DNA from: an uncultured Eubacterium sp.
GTDB lineage: Bacteria > Bacillota > Clostridia > Lachnospirales > Lachnospiraceae
Direction: 5' to 3'
Length of the DNA stretch: 64,000 nucleotides
Assembly (NCBI GenBank): GCA_910584345.1
Contig: CAJTZX010000013.1
Span: forward strand, 1-64,000
Translations under genes and position numbers: made by a program
In this document: positions 50,245-59,389 of the stretch, one piece after another
Layout: each line of letters starts with the position of its first letter
How positions within the stretch are numbered: position 1 is the stretch's first letter
Notes under the pieces: generated by a model
Database searches by the model: none
The model's input: only the letters and a program-made list of their open reading frames with translations
What the model was told of the DNA's origin: nothing

Positions 50245-50673
50245 ATGAAAGAGGACAATTGTATTTTTTGCAAAATTATAGCGGGAGAAATACCATCCAG
50301 AACAATTTATGAGGATGATGATTTTAAAGTAATATTGGATGCAAATCCGGCTTCCAAAGGACATGCATTGATACTGCCTAAAGAACATTGTGCAAATATA
50401 TACGAAATCAGCGAAGAATTACTTGCAAAAGCAACAAAATTAGCAAAAAGATTAGCAGGTCATATGACAGCAGTATTGGATTGTGACGGATTCAATTTGC
50501 TACAAAATAATGGTGAAGTAGCAGGACAGACGGTTTTTCATTTCCATATGCATTTGATTCCGCGATATATTGGAATGAAAAATAACGATTTGTTAAATTG
50601 GACACATGAACAGTTTGCAGATGAAGAACAGGATCATATTTGTGAGAAATTAACGTTGGATGCTGAAAATTAA
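50245..50673 (+). CDS. HIT family nucleotide hydrolase/transferase
   Basis: 142 residues of the Hint/HIT branch: NCIFCKIIAGEIPS with the Cys pair at 6 and 9, GHALILPKEH, and the HIT triad HFHMH (99-103) followed by LIPRY. The family hydrolyses purine nucleoside phosphoramidates. Good AGGAGAG. It is convergent with murG, across a long inverted repeat. Confidence 0.93.
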   Translation: MKEDNCIFCKIIAGEIPSRTIYEDDDFKVILDANPASKGHALILPKEHCANIYEISEELLAKATKLAKRLAGHMTAVLDCDGFNLLQNNGEVAGQTVFHFHMHLIPRYIGMKNNDLLNWTHEQFADEEQDHICEKLTLDAEN

Positions 50674-50677
50674 TGAA

Positions 50678-50760
50678 TAGAATCCAGTCCATTGGAAAGT
50701 TTGTATTGGAAATATTTTGTTAATAAGGATACGATTTCATACAGGAAGGACTGGATTCTA
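50678..50760. repeat. Long inverted repeat between convergent genes
   Basis: TAGAATCCAGTCC (50678-50690) and GGACTGGATTCTA (50748-50760) are perfect 13-bp arms with a 57-nt loop that itself can pair (GAAAT with ATTTC, GTAT with ATAC). No U tract, so not a classic terminator; it may be a two-way terminator or a small hairpin element. Confidence 0.6.
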
Positions 50761-50768
50761 AAAGTAGG

Positions 50769-51833
50769 CTATTTGGCTGTTTCTTCTATTATAGATACAA
50801 TTTTATCTACAGAATTTATGCTATTGCTCTGTTTCATTGCATGAATATAACGTTCACGATTTTTATATGTTTCGTGAATCATATTGAGCAGCTTATCCGG
50901 TGTGATGATTTCTTCTTCAATTACAACGCTGAATCCTTGTTTTTCAAAAGACTGTGCGTTTAAAATCTGATCTCCGCGGCTGGCGCTGGCAGACAATGGG
51001 ATTAGGATATTTGGTTTGTGCAGCGCTAAAAGCTCACAGATGGAATTGGCTCCTGCACGAGATATGACGAGATCTGCCAGTGAAAAAATGTCATTTAATT
51101 CAGAACCAATATATTCAAATTGTTTATATCCTACAGTCCGGTTAAGTGATTCTTCTATATTGCCTTTGCCGCACATATGTATGATTTGGTATGATTTTAA
51201 TAATTCAGGCAGCAGTCCTCGTATCGTATCGTTGATGAATTTGGATCCGCTGCTTCCACCTACTATAAAAAGAACAGGTTTTTCATTTGTAAAATTACAA
51301 AGCTTGCGGGCATTTTCTTTATTTCCTGACAACAATTCTTTTCGAATTGGGGAACCTGTAAGAACAGCCTTATCTTCAGGCAAATATTTTAATGTTTCCG
51401 GAAAATTGCAGCATACTTTGGCTGCATTTGGAATGGCAAGTTTATTTGCTAATCCGGGTGTAAGGTCTGATTCATGTATAATGGATGGTATATGGCAAAA
51501 TTTAGCTGCAAGTATTACCGGTACAGATACAAAGCCGCCTTTGGAAAATACGATATCCGGCTTTAATTTACGCATCAGACGGATAGATTGTCCAAAACCT
51601 TTGATTACTTTTAGTGGGTCAGAAAAGTTCTTAATATCAAAATATCGGCGCAGTTTACCGGATGAAATGCCATAATAAGGTACTTTTTGTTCCTTTAGCA
51701 GTTGTTTTTCAATGCCATTATAAGATCCAATATAAGTAATATCAAATCCGGCTTCTCGAAGTCTCGGAAGCAATGCTATATTAGGTGTCACGTGTCCGGC
51801 TGTACCTCCGCCGGTTAGAATAATCTTTTTCAT
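50769..51833 (-). CDS. murG: UDP-GlcNAc:lipid I N-acetylglucosaminyltransferase
   Basis: 354 residues with the GT-B signatures of MurG: GGGTAGHVTP at the N-terminus, FSKGGFVSVPVILAA, HESDLTPGLANKLA, VVGGSSGSKFINDTI and SRAGANSICELLALHKPNILIPL. It adds GlcNAc to lipid I to form lipid II at the cytoplasmic membrane face. GGAGGAAGG lies before the ATG on the minus strand. It is not inside a dcw cluster here. Confidence 0.96.
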   Translation of the reverse strand: MKKIILTGGGTAGHVTPNIALLPRLREAGFDITYIGSYNGIEKQLLKEQKVPYYGISSGKLRRYFDIKNFSDPLKVIKGFGQSIRLMRKLKPDIVFSKGGFVSVPVILAAKFCHIPSIIHESDLTPGLANKLAIPNAAKVCCNFPETLKYLPEDKAVLTGSPIRKELLSGNKENARKLCNFTNEKPVLFIVGGSSGSKFINDTIRGLLPELLKSYQIIHMCGKGNIEESLNRTVGYKQFEYIGSELNDIFSLADLVISRAGANSICELLALHKPNILIPLSASASRGDQILNAQSFEKQGFSVVIEEEIITPDKLLNMIHETYKNRERYIHAMKQSNSINSVDKIVSIIEETAK

Positions 51834-51935
51834 TTGAACGTCCTTCCTCCAAAATATAGTTCTATTATTAACCCAAATACGGGAAATGTCAAATCTTTAT
51901 TTTCTAAGTATATGAAAAAACAGGAATAAAAAGAC

Positions 51936-51963
51936 TTGTAAATACAAAATAAAAGAATAGAAT
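51936..51963 (+). promoter_or_regulatory. Possible promoter of the unknown 416-aa gene
   Basis: TTGTAA (51936-51941) and TAGAAT (51958-51963) with a 16-bp spacer, 58 bp before the start. The boxes are moderate. Confidence 0.4.
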
Positions 51964-52021
51964 ATAGATAGAGATTGTAGTTATTATTGAAATAAGTTAT
52001 GGGGTACAAAAGGAGAAGTAA

Positions 52022-53272
52022 ATGGATGTTAGATTATTTCGTTATTTGTTTGAAAATACATCAAATGCAGTTATTATGTCAGGATGTATATGGGATAAAG
52101 GGGTGCAGGAGCAGCTTTGTTATGTGTATTCTTGTGAAATGAACCACAATCCTTCAGAGACAAATTGGCAGAACGGAGATGGATCGTTGTCATATAATGG
52201 CAGCTCAGTTCATTTGTTTATTATGGGAAGCTTTTCTTTTGAAGATGCGGTACGTCTGATTCATACGATTAGAAAGGATGCACCTGATATGGTGGTGATT
52301 CCTTATGTGGCGCCGATACAGCGTTTTCTGATTATGCAGATGATTCAGGGACAGGAAATAAAAGATCCTGATATTATTGAATTTATAAAAGCTCCATATC
52401 TGTATATGAAAAAGTCTCAGGTGAAGAAGTTCTTTTTTATATATGGAAATGGGAAGACATTTGAAAAAACTGAAATTGAAATGTATCCGGGCATATATTT
52501 CGAATCGCAGGATAAAGAAATTCTGGATATTATCGAAGAGATGGAAGGATATCGTATACCTGTCGTGAAAGCAGGTCATATGATTAACAACCGAATGTTG
52601 TTCCAATTTGGATATTTTGGTATTGATTTGCGCAGAATCAGACATTTTTTATTTCATTATGCAAAAAGTGTATGGATTGACAAAATTGATGAAAGACAGA
52701 TTATGAAAATGTTGCTTGCATATCGAAAGGCATTTAGCGATCATGGTATGGAAACATTGACAATGTTCTGTAGTCCTACGGAGATTATTGCAACACAGAC
52801 AGATTGTGTACTGAATGCAATAGTTATTGATAAAGAAGATTTTTGTCATGCGGATATTGAAAAAGATGATGGAAGATGTACAATAAAGTGTATGCTGTAC
52901 AATGACTACGATGTGTGTCATTGTCACCGTACGGAAGAGACTGAGCTGAGAGCAGGTATTTTATTGCTTGGCAATATCAGATTAAGTAAACATTTTAAGG
53001 AATTAAAAAATCATTATAAGATGATAAGTTCGCAAATACGGGCGGTTTCAGTACCTAATTGTGGAAATATATATAATTGGGAAAGCAGCTTAACAGATAT
53101 GGATGTTAAGAAGAATGCTGTTTTTTGGATTTGTCCGCAATGTTCAAAAATGCAGAATCAGGTATTGAGGGAAATAAAAGCAAAAAATGCTCGTTACCGG
53201 ATTATATTATTAAATGAAGAATATGGATGTTGTTTTAATGGATTTCTTACTGAAAAAACGGATCAGGTATAA
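52022..53272 (+). CDS. Unknown protein, possible catalytically dead metallo-beta-lactamase-like fold
   Basis: 416 residues, cytoplasmic, rich in Cys, His, Tyr and Met. Segments resemble an MBL-fold family by order: SVHLFIMGSFSFEDAV early, then a mid region MLYNDYDVCHCH, then AGILLLGNIRLSKHFKELKNHYKMI, then AVSVPNCGNIYNWE. In MBL proteins of similar length the last part reads PHHGS; here it is PNCGN, and the HxHxDH motif is absent. If related, it has lost the metals. It could also be a family I do not recognise. It stands alone with its own promoter. Confidence 0.45.
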   Translation: MDVRLFRYLFENTSNAVIMSGCIWDKGVQEQLCYVYSCEMNHNPSETNWQNGDGSLSYNGSSVHLFIMGSFSFEDAVRLIHTIRKDAPDMVVIPYVAPIQRFLIMQMIQGQEIKDPDIIEFIKAPYLYMKKSQVKKFFFIYGNGKTFEKTEIEMYPGIYFESQDKEILDIIEEMEGYRIPVVKAGHMINNRMLFQFGYFGIDLRRIRHFLFHYAKSVWIDKIDERQIMKMLLAYRKAFSDHGMETLTMFCSPTEIIATQTDCVLNAIVIDKEDFCHADIEKDDGRCTIKCMLYNDYDVCHCHRTEETELRAGILLLGNIRLSKHFKELKNHYKMISSQIRAVSVPNCGNIYNWESSLTDMDVKKNAVFWICPQCSKMQNQVLREIKAKNARYRIILLNEEYGCCFNGFLTEKTDQV

Positions 53273-53441
53273 AGAAAAAGAAATGCGATAAAACCTTAGT
53301 AGCTATTATAATATGTAGGTTGCTTATGAATGACTGTCATGAAACAAGCTGTTTTACATACTACCTTCGACAATATCCGCAATCGCTTTCTACTATCATG
53401 ATATATATCCCGTAAATATATGTAGAAAGGAAGTTTGAGGT

Positions 53442-53840
53442 ATGTTCGATCAGATTTTGACATTTGCAGTGTCACAGGTACAACTGATAACTGCTGCCCT
53501 GATTTTAGTAGCGGTAGTATTAGAGATTATACATATCGGACAAACGCGCCGGATGAACAAAAGGCTGGGCCGTGCGGGACATTGGCTGCAGAGATACTTA
53601 AATGTGGTATTTCGTGAAGATACTGATGACAAATTAGAAACAGAAGAAACAGACATAGGAACAGAGATAAAGATACATCCAGAAAATGAGGGAGAAGGTA
53701 AAGAAGGAGAAACACATCTGACAGTTGAACAACCATTAAGAAGCAGGCAGGAAGAAAATATGCGGGTTACACTTGCGCATAAAAAACAAAAAAAAGACGA
53801 AGAATTATTAGATACGGTATTACAGGAGATATTTGACTAA
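53442..53840 (+). CDS. Small membrane protein with charged tail, unknown
   Basis: 132 residues: one N-terminal membrane helix (LITAALILVAVVLEIIHIG, about 15-33), a basic juxtamembrane segment (RRMNKRLGRAG) and a Glu/Lys-rich tail ending LLDTVLQEIFD. The tail is probably cytoplasmic by the positive-inside rule. AGAAAGGAAG before the ATG. No family seen. Confidence 0.6.
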   Translation: MFDQILTFAVSQVQLITAALILVAVVLEIIHIGQTRRMNKRLGRAGHWLQRYLNVVFREDTDDKLETEETDIGTEIKIHPENEGEGKEGETHLTVEQPLRSRQEENMRVTLAHKKQKKDEELLDTVLQEIFD

Positions 53841-53885
53841 ACAGATTATGGATAAAGTAAAATTGTTAAATATTGCCAAAATAGC

Positions 53886-53914
53886 TTGCGGATTTTACTG
53901 TATTTTGTTAAAAT
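53886..53914 (+). promoter_or_regulatory. Promoter of pgi
   Basis: TTGCGG (53886-53891) and TAAAAT (53909-53914), 17-bp spacer, 70 bp before pgi. Confidence 0.5.
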
Positions 53915-53983
53915 GGATAATAGTTATGATAAAAAGCAGTTCACGAAAAAACTGTGTAAAACAAAACATTAAGGAGATTAAAT

Positions 53984-55330
53984 ATGAGCAAAATTACATT
54001 TGATTACTCAAAAGCAGCTGGATTTATCAGCGAAGAAGAAGTAAGTTATATGACCAAATTGGTAAATGATGCAAAGGAACTTCTTGTATCGAAAACTGGT
54101 GCGGGAAATGATTTTCTTGGCTGGATTGATCTTCCGGTAGATTATGATAAGGAAGAGTTTAGCCGTATTCAAAAAGCAGCTGAAAAGATTCAGTCAGATT
54201 CTGATGTGCTTGTAGTTATCGGAATCGGTGGTTCTTATCTGGGTGCAAGAGCTGCAATTGAGTTTTTAAGACATGGTTTTTATAACAATATTCCAAAAGA
54301 AATGCGTAAAACTCCGGAAATTTACTATGTAGGCAATAGTATCAGCGGTTCGTATGTACAGGGCTTGATAGATGTAATTGGAGATAGAAATTTTTCTGTG
54401 AATGTAATTTCCAAATCCGGTACTACAACAGAACCGGCCATTGCTTTCCGTATTTTTAAAGAAATGCTGGAGAAAAAATATGGCAAGGAAGAAGCAGCAA
54501 AGAGAATTTATGCTACTACAGACAAAGCACGGGGAGCGTTAAAGAGTCTTTCTGATGAAGAAGGATATGAGACGTTTGTAGTTCCAGATGATGTTGGCGG
54601 ACGCTTTTCTGTATTGACAGCTGTTGGTCTGCTACCGATTGCAGTTAGCGGAGCTGATATTACAAAACTGATGGAAGGTGCGGCAGAAGGAAGAAAACTT
54701 GCGCTTGAAAGCAACTTTGAGGATAATGCAGCTTTGCAGTATGCAGCAATCCGTAATATTTTACACAGAAAAGGAAAATCAGTAGAAGTACTGGCTAATT
54801 ATGAGCCAAGCCTTCATTATGTATCGGAATGGTGGAAACAGTTATACGGTGAGTCAGAAGGTAAAGACCAGAAAGGAATTTTCCCGGCTTCTGTAGATCT
54901 GACGACAGATTTACATTCTATGGGTCAATTTATTCAAGACGGTTCCAGAATTATGTATGAGACTGTTTTGAATGTGGAAGAGCCACGCTGCCGTATTGAG
55001 ATCAAGGAAGAAGCTGTAGATCTTGATGGCCTGAATTATCTGGCAGGAAAAGATATGGATTTTGTTAACAAAAATGCAATGAATGGAACGATTTTAGCAC
55101 ATACAGATGGTAATGTACCAAATCTGATGGTGCGTATTCCAGAGCAAAATGAGTTTTATTTGGGCGAATTGCTGTACTTTTTTGAATTTGCATGTGGCGT
55201 AAGCGGATATTTACTCGGAGTAAATCCATTTAATCAGCCAGGTGTAGAAAGTTATAAAAAGAATATGTTTGCACTCTTGGGCAAGCCAGGATATGAAGCA
55301 GAAAAAGAAGAGTTGTTAAAGAGATTATAA
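53984..55330 (+). CDS. pgi: Glucose-6-phosphate isomerase
   Basis: 448 residues, the usual length of the short Gram-positive type. Two SIS domains with VVIGIGGSYLGARA, VISKSGTTTEPAIAFRIF, VGGRFSVLTAVGLLPIA and the C-terminal NPFNQPGVESYKKNMF. It interconverts glucose 6-phosphate and fructose 6-phosphate. AAGGAG precedes the ATG; a terminator follows. Confidence 0.97.
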   Translation: MSKITFDYSKAAGFISEEEVSYMTKLVNDAKELLVSKTGAGNDFLGWIDLPVDYDKEEFSRIQKAAEKIQSDSDVLVVIGIGGSYLGARAAIEFLRHGFYNNIPKEMRKTPEIYYVGNSISGSYVQGLIDVIGDRNFSVNVISKSGTTTEPAIAFRIFKEMLEKKYGKEEAAKRIYATTDKARGALKSLSDEEGYETFVVPDDVGGRFSVLTAVGLLPIAVSGADITKLMEGAAEGRKLALESNFEDNAALQYAAIRNILHRKGKSVEVLANYEPSLHYVSEWWKQLYGESEGKDQKGIFPASVDLTTDLHSMGQFIQDGSRIMYETVLNVEEPRCRIEIKEEAVDLDGLNYLAGKDMDFVNKNAMNGTILAHTDGNVPNLMVRIPEQNEFYLGELLYFFEFACGVSGYLLGVNPFNQPGVESYKKNMFALLGKPGYEAEKEELLKRL

Positions 55331-55396
55331 TAGGCAACCGTAATCATTTGGGCAAGAAATCTGTTACAACTTGTTACAATAAGTTGTCATATTTTA

Positions 55397-55438
55397 CAAA
55401 AAAAGGATTGATAGGAGACTATCATTCCTTTTTTTATT
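55397..55438 (+). terminator. Terminator after pgi
   Basis: AAAAAAAGGA-TTGATAG pairs with CTATCAT-TCCTTTTTTT around GAGA, with one mismatch. The U tract is strong. Confidence 0.88.
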
Positions 55439-55508
55439 GCTATTTTTCACAGTTTTCAAGTGAAAAACTAGGCAGGAAAAATATTCCGTAAAAAAATATA
55501 AAAAAAAT

Positions 55509-55537
55509 TTGACAAAATGATTACAAAGTGTTAGAAT
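55509..55537 (+). promoter_or_regulatory. Promoter of the hydrolase gene
   Basis: A perfect TTGACA (55509-55514) and TAGAAT (55532-55537), 17-bp spacer, followed by an AT-rich leader of about 100 nt. Between 55331 and 55645 nothing else but this and the pgi terminator is visible. Confidence 0.7.
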
Positions 55538-55645
55538 GCAATCGTAATAAAGTTGTAACAAATGTAATAAAAAATGAATAAAATAGAACAAAAATGTAAT
55601 TAAGAAATTATGTTTTATTCATGGAAAAAACGGAGGTTTATTATT

Positions 55646-56965
55646 ATGCGAGGAAATAAGAGACTGGTACAAGGAATTGCAGTTGCCGGTGCAGCGGGAG
55701 TACTTGTATGTACAGTTACCTTTTCCCAACCACAGATAATGCAGACCGAAGAAACTATCCAGATCACAGAAAATAAAACGGCAGGCATTATGACAGCAGT
55801 AAATTTAAAGGCAGAATCCGAGGATAGTTTGGAACAGGAGCTATCCATTGCAAAACTTGATGTTGACAGAGTTTCGTCTGTTTTGCCTGGTTCTGAACTG
55901 AATATCAATACATGGACAGATGATGCAGTTATGCCTGAGAACAAAAGTATATTGGTTCCTGCAAAGGAAAGTACATCCGTATCAAAAAAAACAGACAAAA
56001 AAGAAGCAAAGAAGATAACAGCTAAAAAAGAAAATGTGAAAGAAAACAAACAGACAAAGACTGATTCAGCAAAAAAATGGAAAAATAAGCTGATGGCAAA
56101 AGTTGATGATTGTTTAAATATACGGGAAGCATCCAGCGAAGATTCAGCAGTTATCGGAAAACTGCGCAAAGGGGATGCAGCTAAAGTTGTAAAAAAAGGA
56201 AAAACATGGACGAAGATTAAATCCGGATCTGTAACCGGTTATGTAAAAAATGAATATTGTGTATACGGGACAAAAGCTTACAAATATGCAAATAAAATCT
56301 GCAAGACGTATGCAACTGTTCAGGCGGATGGGCTTCGTATTCGTCAAAAAGCAAACGAAGATTCCATAGCATTAGAGGCAGCATTTAAAGGTGATAAGCT
56401 GCTCGTAAATGAGAAAGCAAAACAAAAAGACGGATGGGTTGTTGTGAAGTTAAATGGTATGAAAGGCTATGTGTCAGAAGATTATGTAAAAGTAGGACTT
56501 GGAGTTGGTGAAGCAATCTCTATCGAAGAAGAACAGGCAATGCTCGCAGCACAGCGAAAAGCAGAGCAGGCATCACTTCGCAGCGTATCTTCATCAGGAA
56601 GTACAGCTGTTTCAAGCGCATCAGCGGTATCTTCCAGTGATTTGACATTACTTTCAGCGATTATCTTTTGTGAGGCAGGCGGCGAAAGTTATGCAGGTCA
56701 GGTAGCAGTAGGTGCAGTTGTTCTCAATCGTGTGAAAAGTTCTTCTTTCCCAAATAGCATTTCCGGGGTTGTTTATCAGAGTGGGCAGTTTTCACCAGTG
56801 GCGAACGGCGCTCTTTCGAGAGCTCTTTCTAACGGAAATTATAGACATTGTACCTCAGCTGCACAGGCAGCGTTGGCAGGAAGTGATAATACGGGAGGAG
56901 CAAAGTTTTTCCATCGGGTAAACGGCGCTGCAGGACTTGTGATTGGAAATCATGTATTTTATTAA
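55646..56965 (+). CDS. Secreted cell-wall hydrolase with SH3 domains, SleB type
   Basis: Signal peptide (GNKRLVQGIAVAGAAGVLVC), a Lys-rich linker, two bacterial SH3 domains (about 150-200 and 225-285, each with DCLNIREA/DGLRIRQK and a GYVK/GYVS end), and a C-terminal Hydrolase_2 domain (about 335-439: LLSAIIFCEAGGESYAGQVAVGAVVLNR). The Glu in FCEAGGE is the catalytic residue of SleB-type lytic enzymes that open spore cortex or vegetative wall. CGGAGG at 55631 supports ATG 55646 over 55610. Confidence 0.9.
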   Translation: MRGNKRLVQGIAVAGAAGVLVCTVTFSQPQIMQTEETIQITENKTAGIMTAVNLKAESEDSLEQELSIAKLDVDRVSSVLPGSELNINTWTDDAVMPENKSILVPAKESTSVSKKTDKKEAKKITAKKENVKENKQTKTDSAKKWKNKLMAKVDDCLNIREASSEDSAVIGKLRKGDAAKVVKKGKTWTKIKSGSVTGYVKNEYCVYGTKAYKYANKICKTYATVQADGLRIRQKANEDSIALEAAFKGDKLLVNEKAKQKDGWVVVKLNGMKGYVSEDYVKVGLGVGEAISIEEEQAMLAAQRKAEQASLRSVSSSGSTAVSSASAVSSSDLTLLSAIIFCEAGGESYAGQVAVGAVVLNRVKSSSFPNSISGVVYQSGQFSPVANGALSRALSNGNYRHCTSAAQAALAGSDNTGGAKFFHRVNGAAGLVIGNHVFY

Positions 56966-57174
56966 AAAATTGAGCTAAAATGACTGCTGTACGTGGGTAC
57001 AGTGGTCTTTTTTTGTTAATTATCGTATGTTTCGGTGTTTTCATGGTTGTAAATCGAGTTTAATTATAGTATGATAAAGAAAATTTATAGATCATCGTAT
57101 GTTTTATTGATAAGCTGTATAAGTGTAGCAGATAATAGGAAACAAACGAATGTTCGAAATAAGGAGGAATGCAT

Positions 57175-58104
57175 ATGGAAGCATTAATTGCTGCAGTGGT
57201 TCTTGTGGTTCTTGTTTTACTGGTTGCAGTATCATGCATCAAGATTGTGCCACAGGCTCATGCGGCTGTTATTGAAAGACTTGGCGGCTATCTTGCAACA
57301 TGGGGTGTTGGTATTCACTTTAAAGCGCCATTTATTGATCGGGTTGCAAAGAGAGTATTGCTTAAAGAACAGGTTGTTGATTTTCCACCGCAACCGGTAA
57401 TTACAAAAGATAACGTAACTATGCAGATTGATACTGTTGTGTATTTTCAAATCACAGATCCAAAGCTGTTTGCGTATGGTGTGGAAAATCCGATCATGGC
57501 AATAGAAAATCTTACAGCAACAACGCTGCGTAATATTATCGGTGATTTGGAGCTGGATGAAACACTGACTTCCAGAGAAACGATCAATACAAAGATGAGG
57601 GCTTCACTGGACGTAGCAACAGATCCATGGGGAATTAAAGTAAATCGTGTAGAACTGAAAAATATTATTCCGCCGCAGGCGATTCAGGATGCGATGGAAA
57701 AACAGATGAAGGCGGAACGGGAAAGACGTGAGGCGATCTTAAAAGCAGAAGGAGAGAAAAAATCTACAATACTTGTTGCAGAGGGAAAGAAAGAATCTGC
57801 AATTTTAGATGCAGAAGCAGAAAAACAGGCAGCAATTCTACGTGCAGAAGCACATAAAGAAGCTATGGTTCGTGAAGCAGAGGGTCAGGCTGAGGCGATC
57901 CTTAAAGTGCAACAGGCAAATGCAGATGGTTTGCGGTTCTTAAAAGAGGCGGCGCCAGATGCGGCTGTTTTGCAGTTAAAGAGTCTGGAGGCATTTGCAA
58001 AGGCTGCCGACGGAAAGGCTACAAAGATTATTATTCCGTCAGAAATCCAGGGCATAGCAGGACTGGCAAAATCCATTGTTGAAGTTGGGACAGAAAAAAA
58101 TTAA
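57175..58104 (+). CDS. SPFH/band-7 protein, QmcA-like
   Basis: 309 residues: one N-terminal helix, SPFH domain (IVPQAHAAVIERLGGY to LKNIIPPQAIQDAMEKQMKAERERR), a long Ala/Glu/Lys coiled coil (about 180-250) and a short C-terminal hydrophobic part. The family forms membrane-bound rings that organise proteases or lipid domains. The usual NfeD partner is not next to it. AAGGAGG (57161-57167) gives ATG 57175 rather than 57169. Confidence 0.9.
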   Translation: MEALIAAVVLVVLVLLVAVSCIKIVPQAHAAVIERLGGYLATWGVGIHFKAPFIDRVAKRVLLKEQVVDFPPQPVITKDNVTMQIDTVVYFQITDPKLFAYGVENPIMAIENLTATTLRNIIGDLELDETLTSRETINTKMRASLDVATDPWGIKVNRVELKNIIPPQAIQDAMEKQMKAERERREAILKAEGEKKSTILVAEGKKESAILDAEAEKQAAILRAEAHKEAMVREAEGQAEAILKVQQANADGLRFLKEAAPDAAVLQLKSLEAFAKAADGKATKIIIPSEIQGIAGLAKSIVEVGTEKN

Positions 58105-58132
58105 GCAATAGGCAGATGACTGATTTCAATGG

Positions 58133-58163
58133 TGGCAGGAGTAGGAAATTCCTATTCCTGCCA
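58133..58163. terminator. Hairpin after the SPFH gene
   Basis: TGGCAGGAGTAGGAA (58133-58147) pairs with TTCCTATTCCTGCCA (58149-58163), nearly perfect. No strong U tract follows, so it may be a weak terminator or an mRNA 3' end stabiliser. Confidence 0.55.
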
Positions 58164-58287
58164 TTCACCGTTTCACAAATAGTTATATTTATGCAGATTT
58201 AGTATTATATTAATAAATTGTGTAAGTATATTTTATGTAAAGATATGTATTTTAAAGAATTTAATTGAAAGAAAGGTGGGAGTTATC

Positions 58288-59277
58288 ATGAACTTACAAG
58301 GCAGGCACTTTCTAAAGTTGCTTGATTATGCGCCGGAAGAAATTCTGTATTTGATTGATCTTTCGGCAGAACTTAAGGAAAAGAAAAAAAAGGGTGTCAT
58401 GCATCAAGAGCTGTCTGGTAAAAACATTGCGTTGATTTTTGAAAAAACAAGCACGAGGACACGCTGCTCTTTTGAAGTGGCGGCTCATGACCTTGGCATG
58501 CATGTGACCTATTTGGATCCATCAGGTTCTCAGATTGGAAAAAAAGAAAGTATAGCAGATACGGCAAGAGTACTCGGAAGAATGTTTGATGGTATTGAGT
58601 ACCGTGGTTATGGACAGGAAATTGTTGAGGATTTGGCAAAGTATGCCGGGGTGCCGGTATGGAATGGATTGACCAATGAGTTCCATCCAACACAGATGAT
58701 TGCTGATATGCTTACGATAAAAGAACATTTGGGCAGGCTAAAGGGAATAAAGCTTGTATATATGGGTGATGCCAGATATAACATGGGCAATTCATTAATG
58801 GTAACCTGTGCAAAGCTGGGTATGAAATTTACTGCCTGTACGAATAAAAAGTATTTTCCAGATCATAATCTGGTAAATACTTGCAAAGATATTGCTGCAC
58901 AGACAGATGCAGAGATATCATTTACAGAAAATATACAAGAAGCGGCTGCCGGAGCAGACGTTATATATACAGATGTATGGGTATCAATGGGGGAACCGGA
59001 GGAGGTATGGAAAGAAAGGATCAATGATCTGAAATCATATCAGGTAAATGAAAATGTTATGGCAGCGGCAAAGGAAAGTGCAATTTTTATGCATTGTCTG
59101 CCGGCATTTCATGATTTGAAAACAACGATTGGTCAGCACGTATATGAGAAATTCGGATTACAAGAGTTAGAAGTTACAGATGAGGTATTTGAAAGCGGTA
59201 AGTCAGTTGTATTTGATGAAGCAGAGAACCGTATGCATAGTATCAAAGCGATTATGTATGCAACAATGCCACGCTGA
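58288..59277 (+). CDS. argF: Ornithine carbamoyltransferase
   Basis: 329 residues with the carbamoyl phosphate motif STRTR (55-59), WNGLTNEFHPTQMIADMLT, VWVSMGE and MHCLPAFH. It makes citrulline from ornithine and carbamoyl phosphate. The longer frame starts GTG 58276; AAGGTGGGA favours ATG 58288. No other arg gene is near, so biosynthetic or catabolic use cannot be told from context. Confidence 0.95.
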   Translation: MNLQGRHFLKLLDYAPEEILYLIDLSAELKEKKKKGVMHQELSGKNIALIFEKTSTRTRCSFEVAAHDLGMHVTYLDPSGSQIGKKESIADTARVLGRMFDGIEYRGYGQEIVEDLAKYAGVPVWNGLTNEFHPTQMIADMLTIKEHLGRLKGIKLVYMGDARYNMGNSLMVTCAKLGMKFTACTNKKYFPDHNLVNTCKDIAAQTDAEISFTENIQEAAAGADVIYTDVWVSMGEPEEVWKERINDLKSYQVNENVMAAAKESAIFMHCLPAFHDLKTTIGQHVYEKFGLQELEVTDEVFESGKSVVFDEAENRMHSIKAIMYATMPR

Positions 59278-59389
59278 AAAAAACGCAATCTGTAACTGCT
59301 TTTGGGAACCGTGTATTCTGTGATATCAGACGCAACAGCGATATTTTGAATATGCAAAGGCTCCTGTATAAGAAATGGGGTAGAGCGAA

